Position numbers and translations under genes: made by a program. The notes beneath the pieces are model-generated. The model searched no databases and was not told where the DNA came from. It was given only the letters and a program-made list of their open reading frames with translations. This document shows, in pieces, positions 15,784 to 23,717 of a DNA stretch of 47,050 nucleotides. Source of the stretch: a virus. Position 1 is the first letter of the stretch. Every line of letters starts with the position of its first letter. The stretch covers positions 1-47,050 of IMG/VR virus record IMGVR_UViG_3300045051_000179. One strand, given 5' to 3'.

Positions 15784-16123
15784 GTTCGACCTTCTCCTTC
15801 CCATACAGCAGGGACAGCATGACCTGATAAGCATCGGTAATTCCGAAGCCGATGGACTCAATCGTATAGAACGATGTCGATCCATTCGCATCGACCAGCA
15901 GGACATCGCCCGTGCTCAGCGAGCGAACGTATGAGGGCCAGCGATTGTCCTCGTAATCGTAGCCGATCCGATTGCCAATCTCGAATGCCCTGTTGAGCGC
16001 AGCATCGATGTCGTCTGCCTTTATTCGGATAGTGACCTCGTGCGTGAGTTTGTCAGTACCTTCCTCGTACTTCCAGAAGCGACCCTCACCACTGTTGATG
16101 AGGGCTGCGACGGTGTAAATCAT
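15776..16123 (-). CDS. hypothetical protein
   Basis: 115 aa from ATG 16123 with GGAGG upstream. Contains IKADDIDAALNRAFEIGNRIG, a helix typical of the ubiquitous small phage 'A.dxdeAl..A..ig' proteins, followed by strands. Function unknown. Confidence 0.68.
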   Translation of the reverse strand: MIYTVAALINSGEGRFWKYEEGTDKLTHEVTIRIKADDIDAALNRAFEIGNRIGYDYEDNRWPSYVRSLSTGDVLLVDANGSTSFYTIESIGFGITDAYQVMLSLLYGKEKVERA

Positions 16124-16206
16124 GCAATCCTCCGTTCGATGTAATCGCCAATCGGACAACCGATGACGAAGAACAGGCTGATGACGATTATGACGATGCC
16201 GATCAT
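16120..16206 (-). CDS. 28-aa membrane peptide
   Basis: ATG 16206 and TGA 16120 both overlap neighbours by four bases. Residues 2-17 are hydrophobic (IGIVIIVISLFFVIGC), then a short charged tail. Probable single-span membrane micropeptide. Confidence 0.58.
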   Translation of the reverse strand: MIGIVIIVISLFFVIGCPIGDYIERRIA

Positions 16207-16406
16207 AGCAACTCCTTGATAAGTCTCATGGCTTCGGCAAAGTCAGGATGAGCGCTGTTGCGAATACCAAGATTGCGCGACAACCAACGCACATCGTTCT
16301 GCCGGAGTATCGGCACATCCATCTTATTGAGGATGACCTGTAACCTGATAACTCGCCAACGGTGCTGCATATGGCGGCTCAGGTCGTCGCCTAACTGCGC
16401 ATCCAT
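16203..16406 (-). CDS. hypothetical protein
   Basis: 67 aa, Arg/His-rich, helical (DDLSRHMQHRWRVIRLQVIL). No cysteines. Function unknown. Confidence 0.58.
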   Translation of the reverse strand: MDAQLGDDLSRHMQHRWRVIRLQVILNKMDVPILRQNDVRWLSRNLGIRNSAHPDFAEAMRLIKELL

Positions 16407-16576
16407 TACTGGTATTCGTACCTCACTACATCGTTCTTGCCACGACCAGTTACGATCATGTCACCGTACTTCAAGCACTTGGCGTCGGCCCGATACCGGA
16501 AGTTATGTCGAATGACATGATAGACGAGTGACTCTATCGTGTCAAGACAGAAGTCACACTTCACGGCTCGCTTCAT
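16406..16576 (-). CDS. zinc-finger small protein
   Basis: 56 aa from ATG 16576 (ATGA overlap). CDFCLDTIESLVYHVIRH gives CxxC plus two His; a further Cys lies at ADAKC. Probable zinc binding. Confidence 0.62.
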   Translation of the reverse strand: MKRAVKCDFCLDTIESLVYHVIRHNFRYRADAKCLKYGDMIVTGRGKNDVVRYEYQ

Positions 16577-16818
16577 CGTGACTTTACCGTGAGCCCACAT
16601 GCATTGCACGGGACCACATCATCCCGGTCGTGGTCGTAATACCACGGCTTGTCATCGGGCTCGACATACGTCGATCCGTCCAAGCGAGTGAAGATATTGT
16701 CAGGCAGGGACGACCAGCGGATGCCACACTTGGTGATATCGTCATCCTCCGTCCGTGCGTCGATGTCTAGCACATGCTCGGTGAGAGTATCGGGCTCGGT
16801 CCAGATGTATGCAAACAT
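16573..16818 (-). CDS. hypothetical protein
   Basis: 81 aa from ATG 16818 (TAATG overlap). Acidic, with strands and a C-terminal VPCNACGLTVKSR knuckle. Confidence 0.6.
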   Translation of the reverse strand: MFAYIWTEPDTLTEHVLDIDARTEDDDITKCGIRWSSLPDNIFTRLDGSTYVEPDDKPWYYDHDRDDVVPCNACGLTVKSR

Positions 16819-17048
16819 TAGATGTATTCCTCCATCTGCATCGAGCGAGTCATATCTCGCAACGTATGGCCGCATTCGAATTCTACTGATAGGTTCGCCC
16901 ACGATCCGTAATCGTCACCGACTACTTCACGAGTGGCGATGACCCGCAATGGACGATTGCATATCACGACTACATCATTGTTGCTCGTGATGACAGGGCA
17001 TGCATTCAATTCGACACTGTTGATTGACAGAGTTTCGATATCGCTCAC
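16818..17048 (-). CDS. hypothetical protein
   Basis: 76 aa from GTG 17048 (GTGA overlap, AGGAG upstream). Strand-rich with single Cys residues (NACPVI, VICNRPL, FECGHTL). No family recognised. Confidence 0.6.
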   Translation of the reverse strand: MSDIETLSINSVELNACPVITSNNDVVVICNRPLRVIATREVVGDDYGSWANLSVEFECGHTLRDMTRSMQMEEYI

Positions 17049-17314
17049 AGTGTTGCTCCTTCTCCACCAATCGGCCAATTCAGCCGACACTCACGACAGA
17101 CTAGACCACGATCCTCGATGGTGAGAATGTTCTCGCACTCGGTGCATTGTAGCGTCTTCTCGACCACCGGGATAACGTAGGTTCCGCCATCGGCTCGCTC
17201 GATAGGCGGGTTGTCGCTCGGCGCGACGATCCATGAGACAGGCACCTGACCCGTGCGATTGCGCAAGTCAAGGTCGCGAGCGATGTCTTGAAGGTCGAAG
17301 ATGTCGATGCTCAT
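17045..17314 (-). CDS. zinc-ribbon protein
   Basis: 89 aa. C-terminal LQCTECENILTIEDRGLVCRECRLNW has two CxxC knuckles about 15 residues apart, a rubredoxin/zinc-ribbon pattern, typical of nucleic-acid binding. N-terminal helix IFDLQDIARDLDLR. Confidence 0.68.
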   Translation of the reverse strand: MSIDIFDLQDIARDLDLRNRTGQVPVSWIVAPSDNPPIERADGGTYVIPVVEKTLQCTECENILTIEDRGLVCRECRLNWPIGGEGATL

Positions 17315-17538
17315 TTGTTCTCCAATCTCAGCACGGCATCGTGCATGCGATCCATGCTGGTCAGGCTCGGGCCGAAGCCCGTGAAGTCATGCTTGAATAG
17401 CGGCTTGCTGTAGTCGTAATCTCCCTTCGGAGGTGGAACGTGCCGCTCCGTCACGAGACTATCTTCGTAACACAGCCCACACCGAAACTCGTCACACACT
17501 TCAACCATTTGTGTGTGATGCACGGGACATTCAGTCAT
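17311..17538 (-). CDS. Cys-rich hypothetical protein
   Basis: 75 aa from ATG 17538. TECPVHHTQMVEVCDEFRCGLC gives four Cys and two His in the first 25 residues, a likely zinc site; the rest is polar. Confidence 0.6.
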   Translation of the reverse strand: MTECPVHHTQMVEVCDEFRCGLCYEDSLVTERHVPPPKGDYDYSKPLFKHDFTGFGPSLTSMDRMHDAVLRLENK

Positions 17539-17938
17539 CGTCTTCGACTTCTCCATGCTTGCGTTCGAATTCCTCAGCCGCTCGACGGCCAATCTCGTTC
17601 TCGATGTGGTCATACGCTCGGGCATGACCCTTCTCATCGAGCCTGCAATTGCGGACCCTGCACTTGAATGTTCGCTTGTCTGCCATCGTTGTACCTCGCA
17701 CTTCGATGAAGTCAATGATATCTCCGGTGTCAAGCATTGTCACGACCGCGATGCGATCTGCATTCTCGGTCGGCCCGACAACGATACGTGCATCCGGGTT
17801 ATGCTTGCGATTGATCGCTACTGCACTTGCGATGTAGCGATCTTGCTCGGCAAGCGCACCGTTGTATCGCCGCGTAGTAGCGACGACAATCTCAGGTGCG
17901 TTGCCGATGTTCTTGGAAGTGATGACTTGGTATTTCAC
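17531..17938 (-). CDS. hypothetical protein
   Basis: 135 aa from GTG 17938 (GTGA overlap). N-terminal mixed strands and helices (YNGALAEQDRYIASAVAINR); C-terminal part has KCRVRNCRLDEKGHARAYDH, an HxxxYDH/Cys pair that looks like a small zinc finger, and an acidic end. The two halves could once have been separate genes. Confidence 0.6.
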   Translation of the reverse strand: MKYQVITSKNIGNAPEIVVATTRRYNGALAEQDRYIASAVAINRKHNPDARIVVGPTENADRIAVVTMLDTGDIIDFIEVRGTTMADKRTFKCRVRNCRLDEKGHARAYDHIENEIGRRAAEEFERKHGEVEDDD

Positions 17939-18012
17939 CTGTAGTACACCACAATCAGCGCTGCGACAAACAGCACGACTGGAATGTAGATTGCTAGACG
18001 AGACAGTTTCAC
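17935..18012 (-). CDS. 25-aa membrane peptide
   Basis: GTG 18012 and TGA 17935 overlap both neighbours as GTGA. Hydrophobic core LAIYIPVVLFVAALIVVYY with basic ends, a probable single-span micropeptide. Confidence 0.58.
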   Translation of the reverse strand: MKLSRLAIYIPVVLFVAALIVVYYR

Positions 18013-18215
18013 CAGTCAACTCCTAATCTCGCTGCCGCAGCAGCATTCTCTGCGTCTGTACCTTCATCGTTTCGATGCAGCGCAATCATCCATGCAGGAC
18101 GTTCACGCATTCTCACCATGCCAGACGAATGCTCACGAGTAGAACGTCGATGACGCTTCGTGGATAGATGCGTCACGCCTCGTGTATTCGTCTGGCACGT
18201 GTAGCAGTATTTCAT
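18009..18215 (-). CDS. zinc-finger-like basic protein
   Basis: 68 aa. YCYTCQTNTRGVTHLSTKRHRR resembles a Cys2-His2 finger; the remainder is Arg-rich then Ala-rich. Possible nucleic-acid binding. Confidence 0.6.
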   Translation of the reverse strand: MKYCYTCQTNTRGVTHLSTKRHRRSTREHSSGMVRMRERPAWMIALHRNDEGTDAENAAAAARLGVDW

Positions 18216-18616
18216 CCGCCGACGACAGGCTTATCGGTGAGCCAGTACGAATTCGAAGGCTCGCCTGCAAGGCTGATGACCCTGCCAGTCAGGAACGAAT
18301 AGATGGAGTCCTGACCGAACGCTCGACCGACGATGACGGCTGAGCCGTAATCAGGCAGGATGACCACCGGGTCGATGTGGACGATGCCGTTGTCGATCCA
18401 CGTTCCGATGTACTCAGCGCCATAGACACCCTGCACTTGGTCTTCGATGGCCCACGTGATGCGTGTGAGCAGGTCGAGAGAGTCACGCACAGGTAGCGTG
18501 ACAGCCGACCCACGCACGACCGCCACGGCATATCCGCTTGTCGGATTGACAGGCGTGAGGTCGGATGCGCGGAAGGTTCCGCCTCCGTTCTCGATTGTGT
18601 ACTGCGCTGCATTCAT
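18212..18616 (-). CDS. hypothetical protein
   Basis: 134 aa, strand-rich throughout with a helix around DLLTRITWAIEDQVQG. Opens AAQYTIENGGGTFRASDL, a start shared by a family of actinophage proteins whose role is unknown. Confidence 0.65.
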   Translation of the reverse strand: MNAAQYTIENGGGTFRASDLTPVNPTSGYAVAVVRGSAVTLPVRDSLDLLTRITWAIEDQVQGVYGAEYIGTWIDNGIVHIDPVVILPDYGSAVIVGRAFGQDSIYSFLTGRVISLAGEPSNSYWLTDKPVVGG

Positions 18617-18912
18617 GCTCGCGCCCTCCTATTGAGTTCGTCCCATGCCACCGTGCTGACGCCATCGTACTTACTATGTGTCCACTCTTGCAGCAATTCA
18701 TCAGTGACGCTGCGTGCATTCACTTCGGCAAGAGTCGTCGCGGATACCTCGTCGCGATACTCTTTCAGTTGCGAGCCACTGATGAATGTGCCCATGTCGA
18801 ATTCGCTGCCACACAGAACGCACGATCCATCATGCAGTTCATCGGGCAGATACCGACCGTCATTGATGCGCTCATAGAAGCACACCTGACAGATGAAATT
18901 CCAGCGTGCCAT
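18613..18912 (-). CDS. zinc-ribbon hypothetical protein
   Basis: 99 aa from ATG 18912. ICQVCFYERINDGRY and GSCVLCGSEF give two CxxC pairs in the first 40 residues; the C-terminal half is helical and acidic. Confidence 0.65.
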   Translation of the reverse strand: MARWNFICQVCFYERINDGRYLPDELHDGSCVLCGSEFDMGTFISGSQLKEYRDEVSATTLAEVNARSVTDELLQEWTHSKYDGVSTVAWDELNRRARA

Positions 18913-18913
18913 T

Positions 18914-19006
18914 TTACTTACTCCACAGGATGAACGATCCGACATGCCAGTGCCGGAAGTAGACGAATGAAAGGGTTACGAATATCAGGATAGCGATTAC
19001 TAGCAT
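18914..19006 (-). CDS. 30-aa membrane peptide
   Basis: From ATG 19006 to TAA 18914. Hydrophobic core LVIAILIFVTLSFVYF followed by an aromatic tail. Fits a tightly packed gap between two genes. Confidence 0.55.
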   Translation of the reverse strand: MLVIAILIFVTLSFVYFRHWHVGSFILWSK

Positions 19007-19011
19007 CGTTG

Positions 19012-19308
19012 TCAACTCCCGATGCGATGGATAATTCTGGACTCGACTCCGTACAGTCGCAGCGCACCGAACCGACGCAGTTTCCATGCGCGAGCGAAAC
19101 TGATGACCGGAAGCCTCCAATTAAAGGTGTGATACGTCTTCACGTACTCACAACCCGGACCCCAATTCGTCATGTCCTTGCGCTTCCGCACGTACCGGAA
19201 GACGATGAAGAACGTCGGGCTGTGTGATCCAGCCCTGCCCTCAGGGTCGAGCCCGACAGTGAATGGGCCGAAGTCGTGAAGCCGATACGTCATGCCTTGT
19301 CGTCGCAT
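19012..19308 (-). CDS. hypothetical protein
   Basis: 98 aa, basic and aromatic (TFFIVFRYVRKRKDMTNWG). ATG 19308 used; 19293 is possible. Function unknown. Confidence 0.58.
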   Translation of the reverse strand: MRRQGMTYRLHDFGPFTVGLDPEGRAGSHSPTFFIVFRYVRKRKDMTNWGPGCEYVKTYHTFNWRLPVISFARAWKLRRFGALRLYGVESRIIHRIGS

Positions 19309-19500
19309 CTATTCCTCCGTTTCGTAGTCGATGCCGACGTTTGATGCGATATCTGCATCAATTTCCGCGAGCCGCTGACGCAAGGCTCGACGTTCGAATG
19401 ACCGCTCGATGATGCCAAGGTCGTTGAGGTTATCCGATGTAAGGCGTCGGAGCAATTCCTCACGCTCACCTTCGAGCATGATGTAGTCGATGTCAGACAT
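19309..19500 (-). CDS. hypothetical coiled-coil protein
   Basis: 63 aa from ATG 19500; charged helix with heptad-like Leu spacing (LEGEREELLRRLTSDNLNDL) and an acidic tail. Confidence 0.6.
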   Translation of the reverse strand: MSDIDYIMLEGEREELLRRLTSDNLNDLGIIERSFERRALRQRLAEIDADIASNVGIDYETEE

Positions 19501-19705
19501 TCGAATTCCTCCGCTCGTTCGACTGCGCCTGAGTGTAGGTGCGATGCGTGACCGGGCATCGACCGTTGATGTGCAAGGCCGGAAGTGTGCCGCAATCGGG
19601 ACACTCGCGAGCCCACGTGAACGGTGCGAGCGCATCGTTGCCGGTGAGGTTAATGATGGTCCGACCGTCATTCGTTGACGGCATCGACTGGAAATTGATG
19701 CTCAC
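19493..19705 (-). CDS. hypothetical protein with CxxC and CPVTH
   Basis: 70 aa. RECPDCGTLPALHINGRCPVTHRTY forms a probable zinc knuckle in the second half. Confidence 0.6.
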   Translation of the reverse strand: MSINFQSMPSTNDGRTIINLTGNDALAPFTWARECPDCGTLPALHINGRCPVTHRTYTQAQSNERRNSNV

Positions 19706-19905
19706 TTAGCCGCTCCTGTTCCGATGTAGTTCTCGACCTCGCCCGACTTGACCGAAGCCACGTACAGGTCCGCAAGTCGCGCCATGCGGAGCAATTCCGC
19801 CTCCGCAACCTTGCGAGCCTCGACGGTTTCCGCGTTCGTGATGATTGCCAGCAGCGCGGGCAGGATACCGGCCCACGTCGGAGTGATGGTGATTGACTCA
19901 GGCAT
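19702..19905 (-). CDS. hypothetical helical protein
   Basis: 67 aa, Ala-rich helices (ARKVAEAELLRMARLADLYV). No motif. Four-base overlap with the next gene. Confidence 0.6.
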   Translation of the reverse strand: MPESITITPTWAGILPALLAIITNAETVEARKVAEAELLRMARLADLYVASVKSGEVENYIGTGAAK

Positions 19906-20101
19906 TGTGGCTCACCTTCTCGTACGCTTCCCTTGCGGACAGGACTTCTGTCTGCCAGAATGTGATATCCCACGGCGATGCGCACGGGCTCTTGCGTTCC
20001 TCCGCGAGCCGCAATTCCGCCGCGACTAGTCGGCTGGCCGCATCCTCAATGGCCCGCGCGCGCGGGTCGGTACCGGTGTCCGGTGTGTACTTGCGCTTCA
20101 C
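19898..20101 (-). CDS. hypothetical helical protein
   Basis: 67 aa from a GTG start; Arg/Glu/Ala helix in the first half, aromatic DITFWQTEV then a second helix. Function unknown. Confidence 0.55.
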   Translation of the reverse strand: MKRKYTPDTGTDPRARAIEDAASRLVAAELRLAEERKSPCASPWDITFWQTEVLSAREAYEKVSHNA

Positions 20102-20119
20102 AATGTGTATTCCTTCCTG

Positions 20120-20269
20120 CTACCAGTTTCGAACGATGACGACTGTGTATTCCGGGTGAAGCCGGAGGATGCGCCACTTTGCGATGCTCGCACTGCGAGC
20201 GGTCATGTGATAGGAGTACGTACTCCCGTTGACCTTAACTGTGTACTGACTGTTTGCGGCTGTTCGCAT
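20120..20269 (-). CDS. hypothetical protein
   Basis: 49 aa from ATG 20269. Strand-rich, basic (SQYTVKVNGSTYSYHMTARSA). It is followed by one of the few clear intergenic spaces of this block. Confidence 0.55.
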   Translation of the reverse strand: MRTAANSQYTVKVNGSTYSYHMTARSASIAKWRILRLHPEYTVVIVRNW

Positions 20270-20296
20270 TGCACCTTTCCTTTCGTGGATATGATC

Positions 20297-20316
20297 GTGA
20301 CACGTGATCGTGTCAC
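20297..20316. promoter_or_regulatory. inverted repeat, possible operator
   Basis: GTGACAC (20297-20303) and GTGTCAC (20310-20316) form a 7-bp dyad with a 6-base spacer; GTGTCAC recurs at 20322-20328. It lies in the 55-base gap upstream of the 49-aa gene. Repressor binding is a guess. Confidence 0.4.
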
Positions 20317-20324
20317 CTAGTGTG

Positions 20325-20525
20325 TCACTCTGTGGCATCGTCCGGTGCGAATTCGTCATTGAGCCAGAACGCGGAGTCAATCTCACGGCTGAGCGCTTCG
20401 GCTTCGCTCGGCGGAAGGTTGCCCCCAAGCCGAACGATGGATGATGTGTTGACCGCGAGGAAGGTATCGTTGACTTGCGTATCGTCAACGATGACGATGT
20501 AGACGGCTTGGTTCATCTGTTTCAT
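20325..20525 (-). CDS. hypothetical protein
   Basis: 66 aa; strand MNQAVYIVIVDDTQ then an acidic helical half (PSEAEALSREIDSAFW). Four-base overlap with the upstream gene. Confidence 0.6.
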   Translation of the reverse strand: MKQMNQAVYIVIVDDTQVNDTFLAVNTSSIVRLGGNLPPSEAEALSREIDSAFWLNDEFAPDDATE

Positions 20526-20824
20526 TCTCCCGTGAGGTCATGCACTCGATTGACCGCGAGTGCTTCCGGTGTAAACGCTTGCGATGATCGCCGGAGCATG
20601 TATGTAACGACCCGACGCTTGCGAATGATTGCCACGACCGTATCGCCGTTGCTCTCTCCCGCCCATGCGTTTCGAACGTCGCGATAAACTCGCAACGCGA
20701 TATCGCATCCAGCCGGTGCGGTCGTCGCATACGTTTCCGCAGCATCGACAATGGATCGTGCGCGTTCGAAACCTAGCGTCCCGACGATACGTTCTGTCGC
20801 GCGATCACTTCCATGGTATGTCAT
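20522..20824 (-). CDS. hypothetical protein
   Basis: 100 aa; Arg-rich mixed alpha/beta (ATERIVGTLGFERARSIVDA, ALRVYRDVRNAWAG, VVAIIRKRRVVTYMLRRS). The last stretch looks like a toxin- or mRNase-type core strand pair, but no family can be named. Confidence 0.58.
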   Translation of the reverse strand: MTYHGSDRATERIVGTLGFERARSIVDAAETYATTAPAGCDIALRVYRDVRNAWAGESNGDTVVAIIRKRRVVTYMLRRSSQAFTPEALAVNRVHDLTGE

Positions 20825-20967
20825 GACTTCCTCCCGGTCGTGAAGGTGAGGTATTGTGCTGGCGCGATGTGCGCGAACGGCTCGCGCTCATGCTGGCGAC
20901 GGTACGATGCGCTCATGAAGCGCTTTCCGCACGTCTTGCATGTCTTCGGATCGGTCTTCGTAATCAT
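20821..20967 (-). CDS. C2H2 zinc-finger small protein
   Basis: 48 aa with ATGA overlaps on both sides. CKTCGKRFMSASYRRQHE at residues 10-27 is a near-classical zinc finger. Probable nucleic-acid binding. Confidence 0.65.
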   Translation of the reverse strand: MITKTDPKTCKTCGKRFMSASYRRQHEREPFAHIAPAQYLTFTTGRKS

Positions 20968-21323
20968 GCCGTGCACCCTCCTGTCTTGATAACGTACTCG
21001 ATTGTGTCGATGACGTGATCCCGGCGCGGTAGGTTGTCATCGTTGCGACGGAACGCATCCGCCAGTTCTAGCAGTGTGGACACTTGCGCATCGGTCAGAT
21101 GACGACCGGACGACACGGTTTGTGGGCTGCTGAAGTGTACCCATCCGCGCCGCTCTAGGCCCTCCGACCATGTATCGTGAAAGCGCTCCGCGAAGTCATT
21201 GTGACCGCCGTATGTGACCGCGAAGAACCGCCCGTCAGGATCGATGAAAGCCGCATACACTGCGCACGGCTTGATCGGATGCCCGTAGTCGTTGTCTTGC
21301 GTCGATGCGATGCGAATACCCAT
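20964..21323 (-). CDS. hypothetical protein
   Basis: 119 aa from ATG 21323. N-terminal strands with Gly/His (FAVTYGGHNDFAERFHD), C-terminal helices (SSGRHLTDAQVSTLLELADA). No recognised catalytic motif. Confidence 0.6.
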   Translation of the reverse strand: MGIRIASTQDNDYGHPIKPCAVYAAFIDPDGRFFAVTYGGHNDFAERFHDTWSEGLERRGWVHFSSPQTVSSGRHLTDAQVSTLLELADAFRRNDDNLPRRDHVIDTIEYVIKTGGCTA

Positions 21324-21327
21324 TGTG

Positions 21328-21933
21328 TCACTCTCCCGTGCCACGAACGACGCACCATGTGATCGCCTGCAAATCTTGCACGCGCTCATTGACGAGTTTC
21401 GCAACCTCGCGATATGCATTTGCAATCGCGATGTATTCTCGACCGGTCGGGACTTTCCCGCATCCGTGAGTATTCGAACGGGTGCATGTGCATCCTTCGA
21501 AATTCGTCGCGATACGGTATGCCCAACGATCAACGGTTACCGCGTCATCGTCGCACAGGTTTCGCGTGAACGACACGATCTTGTAGTTGTTCCTGTCCTT
21601 TGTGAGGATGGCGTCGATATCAGTATCGTCGGTCGATGCAATGATCCGACGCACCTTTGATACGACCATGCGCAGCGTTCCACCGTTTCGCAGCGCATCG
21701 TATCCGTTCTCATAGTCGTTGATTGATTGCGCAGCGAGTGCAAGGTTTCGGGACCACGGTGTATTTATTGACGTAGCAGCGTAAATCGCCGCACACTGCC
21801 GAACGCGCAGACCTGAACGGTTTGCATGCTCGCGCATAATGCGTGCCATCGACGGATACCACGTTCGACCGTCGATGATATCCTGAGCGCTTGCGCGATC
21901 ATAGAATGATCGGATATTGGATACGTAGTCCAT
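21328..21933 (-). CDS. HhH DNA-glycosylase-like phage protein
   Basis: 201 aa. The pattern GRTWYPSMARIMREHA, ATSINTPWSRNLALAAQ, KIVSFTRNL and VTVDRWAYRIA matches an actinophage family of helix-hairpin-helix, glycosylase-like proteins (DUF7178 in some annotations); the VDRWA aspartate occupies the place of the catalytic Asp in HhH glycosylases. Activity is unproven. Its ATG directly follows the TAG of the upstream gene in the same frame. Confidence 0.58.
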   Translation of the reverse strand: MDYVSNIRSFYDRASAQDIIDGRTWYPSMARIMREHANRSGLRVRQCAAIYAATSINTPWSRNLALAAQSINDYENGYDALRNGGTLRMVVSKVRRIIASTDDTDIDAILTKDRNNYKIVSFTRNLCDDDAVTVDRWAYRIATNFEGCTCTRSNTHGCGKVPTGREYIAIANAYREVAKLVNERVQDLQAITWCVVRGTGE

Positions 21934-22059
21934 CTACTTTGCATCCTTTCCGCAGAATGGTGCATTTGCGCACACCGGCTGATTGAGTCGGTTCTCCGTG
22001 AATGTCGGACGATGGCAGACGACACACTTTCGTGTCTTTAGCGCACGGTTTCGAGCCAT
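21934..22059 (-). CDS. zinc-knuckle small protein, TAG stop in frame with the next gene
   Basis: 41 aa from ATG 22059 with TAGGAG upstream. CVVCHRPTFTEN then PVCANAPFC gives two metal knuckles. The TAG stop (21936-21934) is immediately followed by the ATG of the HhH gene in the same frame, so amber decoding would fuse the two proteins. Confidence 0.65.
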   Translation of the reverse strand: MARNRALKTRKCVVCHRPTFTENRLNQPVCANAPFCGKDAK

Positions 22060-22071
22060 GATCGTATTCTC

Positions 22072-22395
22072 CTACTCGCGATGCACATTTGGCACGCGCT
22101 GGAATGTATGGATTTCGAGCGTCCATACATTCCCGTGCGGGTCGAATGTAAAACCCTACGCTCGCAGCGTTGCGACGATGTGGTATACGTTTCGCCCGAC
22201 GCTATCGAGATACGCGACCTGATCACCAATTCCGGATTGGCTGTTAGCAATTGCCTCCGCGCCTAGATGGGTTTCGACCCTGTACGTACGATGATCGAGC
22301 AGGGTTGTATTCGTTTCCATGCACGCATCAATTAGCGTGAGGACGGCTTCATCGGGGGAGTTTGAATTGACGAATACGTGAGTTTGTGCGTTCAT
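22072..22395 (-). CDS. hypothetical protein with an internal in-frame TAG
   Basis: Residues 1-79 read from ATG 22395 to a TAG at 22158-22156; the same frame continues for 27 protein-like residues (GFTFDPHGNVWTLEIHTFQ...) to a second TAG at 22074-22072. The extension has no upstream start codon, and without it there is a 96-base gap in a region where genes abut. Decoding the first TAG by the phage's CTA tRNA would give a 107-residue protein. The alternative is a recent nonsense mutation. Function unknown. Confidence 0.6.
22101..22133. repeat. 12-bp perfect inverted repeat
   Basis: GGAATGTATGGA (22101-22112) and TCCATACATTCC (22122-22133) with a 9-base loop, inside the extension after the internal TAG. 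It would form a stable stem in mRNA from either strand and might influence decoding at the TAG 23 bases upstream. Confidence 0.6.
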
Positions 22396-22416
22396 GATAT
22401 TTAGTCGTCCAGTCCG

Positions 22417-22641
22417 TCAGCGTGACTTCGAAACTTCGATTACCACGATGTATGTCTTCACGACTCGCGCGGTGCGAGGAGTTTCGTAAAGAGCGACAAA
22501 CTCGTTGGCGAGTTTGATATAGGACTGTTCAGCGGAAACCACGAAACCGTTAATCCCATCCTTAACGAGTTGACGGGAAACGATCATTTCGGCGTGCACC
22601 TTGCACGTAGCATTTACGTGAATACTGGCCCTACGAGTCAT
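22417..22641 (-). CDS. hypothetical protein
   Basis: 74 aa from ATG 22641 with TAGGAG upstream. Mixed strands and helix (LVKDGINGFVVSAEQSYIKL). Among the first clear genes of the leftward block, next to the non-coding region. Confidence 0.6.
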   Translation of the reverse strand: MTRRASIHVNATCKVHAEMIVSRQLVKDGINGFVVSAEQSYIKLANEFVALYETPRTARVVKTYIVVIEVSKSR

Positions 22642-22662
22642 TGTATTCTCCTACCGTTTCGG

Positions 22663-22845
22663 CTAGTAACTAACTAGCACTAATTCATACCGGATATCCT
22701 GCCTCAGGTGACAGAATTTGTAGTTTCCGGTGACGGTATATCCTATCGCATCAATTCCCGTTACAGGAATTGTAGGATTGCCGCGCATGGATTTACGATA
22801 TCCGGAGTCTACTCGTCTGTCCGTGAGATATATTCTCCGGTACAT
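22663..22845 (-). CDS. doubtful ORF, TAG stop
   Basis: 60 aa, ending in TAG; a second TAG follows three codons later and the frame then runs into the 22641 start. The stretch IPVTGIDAIGYTVTGNYKF is protein-like, but no ribosome-binding site is visible. Confidence 0.3.
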   Translation of the reverse strand: MYRRIYLTDRRVDSGYRKSMRGNPTIPVTGIDAIGYTVTGNYKFCHLRQDIRYELVLVSY

Positions 22846-23602
22846 TGATTACTACGCTGTTCGATATCCTGCGACATTTCAATTCGCTTCAATATCGAAT
22901 ATCCCGAAGATACCACCTGATACCCTGCTGTTATCAATTCAGCCTGTCGGGATGATTTCAGCGATCAATACGAGAAGCATTGACCTACCGCTTTACTACC
23001 ATGCTTATTGATACTCGAAATCTACCGGTCCTCGATTGATTGTATCGATTAACGACTAATCGATAATCATTCTCGGGATTTACGATTTCGAATATTCGAG
23101 TTGTAAAGGTTCGAGGTTCAATCTTGCCCGTTGCTATGGCGGGTTCGGTCCTGCTAATCACTTTGTGACTCGTGACCCGTTCGCTTGGCTGAAACTGTAC
23201 CCGGACGGTACAGCGAGCCTGCGAGGGGTTGGCCGGTGTAGCAAATCCCCCACCCAAGGGAGGATTGGACCGTATTCGATTGAACCTTTCATATTGGAAG
23301 ATTGACGATCAATTGACCGTGCCGCAAGGCTATTCGAGCGGGATTGACCCTGTCTACCTGTTATTGTCTACATTGCGATTTCTTAACAATTCTCTTGATC
23401 CGCGACGGGAGGACCGCGCGACGCGATGCGCGATCAATCCTCCGCGCACGCGCGAGGGACCTTATACGAATTTCACAAAGCATTACATATCAAGCGTGAG
23501 GTGACTGTACTGTTATCCTATAGGCTATACGGTTTCTGTACAGCGTGATATCTCGACCGTGCCATTCCTATAAACTCTGCTTATAGGGTTTATTTCGTGC
23601 TC

Positions 23603-23616
23603 CTAAACCGGTTTAG
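23603..23616. repeat. 14-base perfect palindrome, copy 1
   Basis: CTAAACCGGTTTAG; an identical copy lies at 23704-23717, 101 bases away (near ten helical turns). Candidate binding site for a dimeric regulator or replication protein. Confidence 0.7.
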
Positions 23617-23703
23617 TCACGATCAATTTGGCCGTAGTGCCACGATCCGGTCATGCGCCATATCAGAACGTCACTTCAGAATTTCCGGGTCATGTAGGCC
23701 GTT

Positions 23704-23717
23704 CTAAACCGGTTTAG
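23704..23717. repeat. 14-base perfect palindrome, copy 2
   Basis: Second copy of CTAAACCGGTTTAG; both copies are preceded by C and followed by T in the same orientation-neutral context. Confidence 0.7.
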
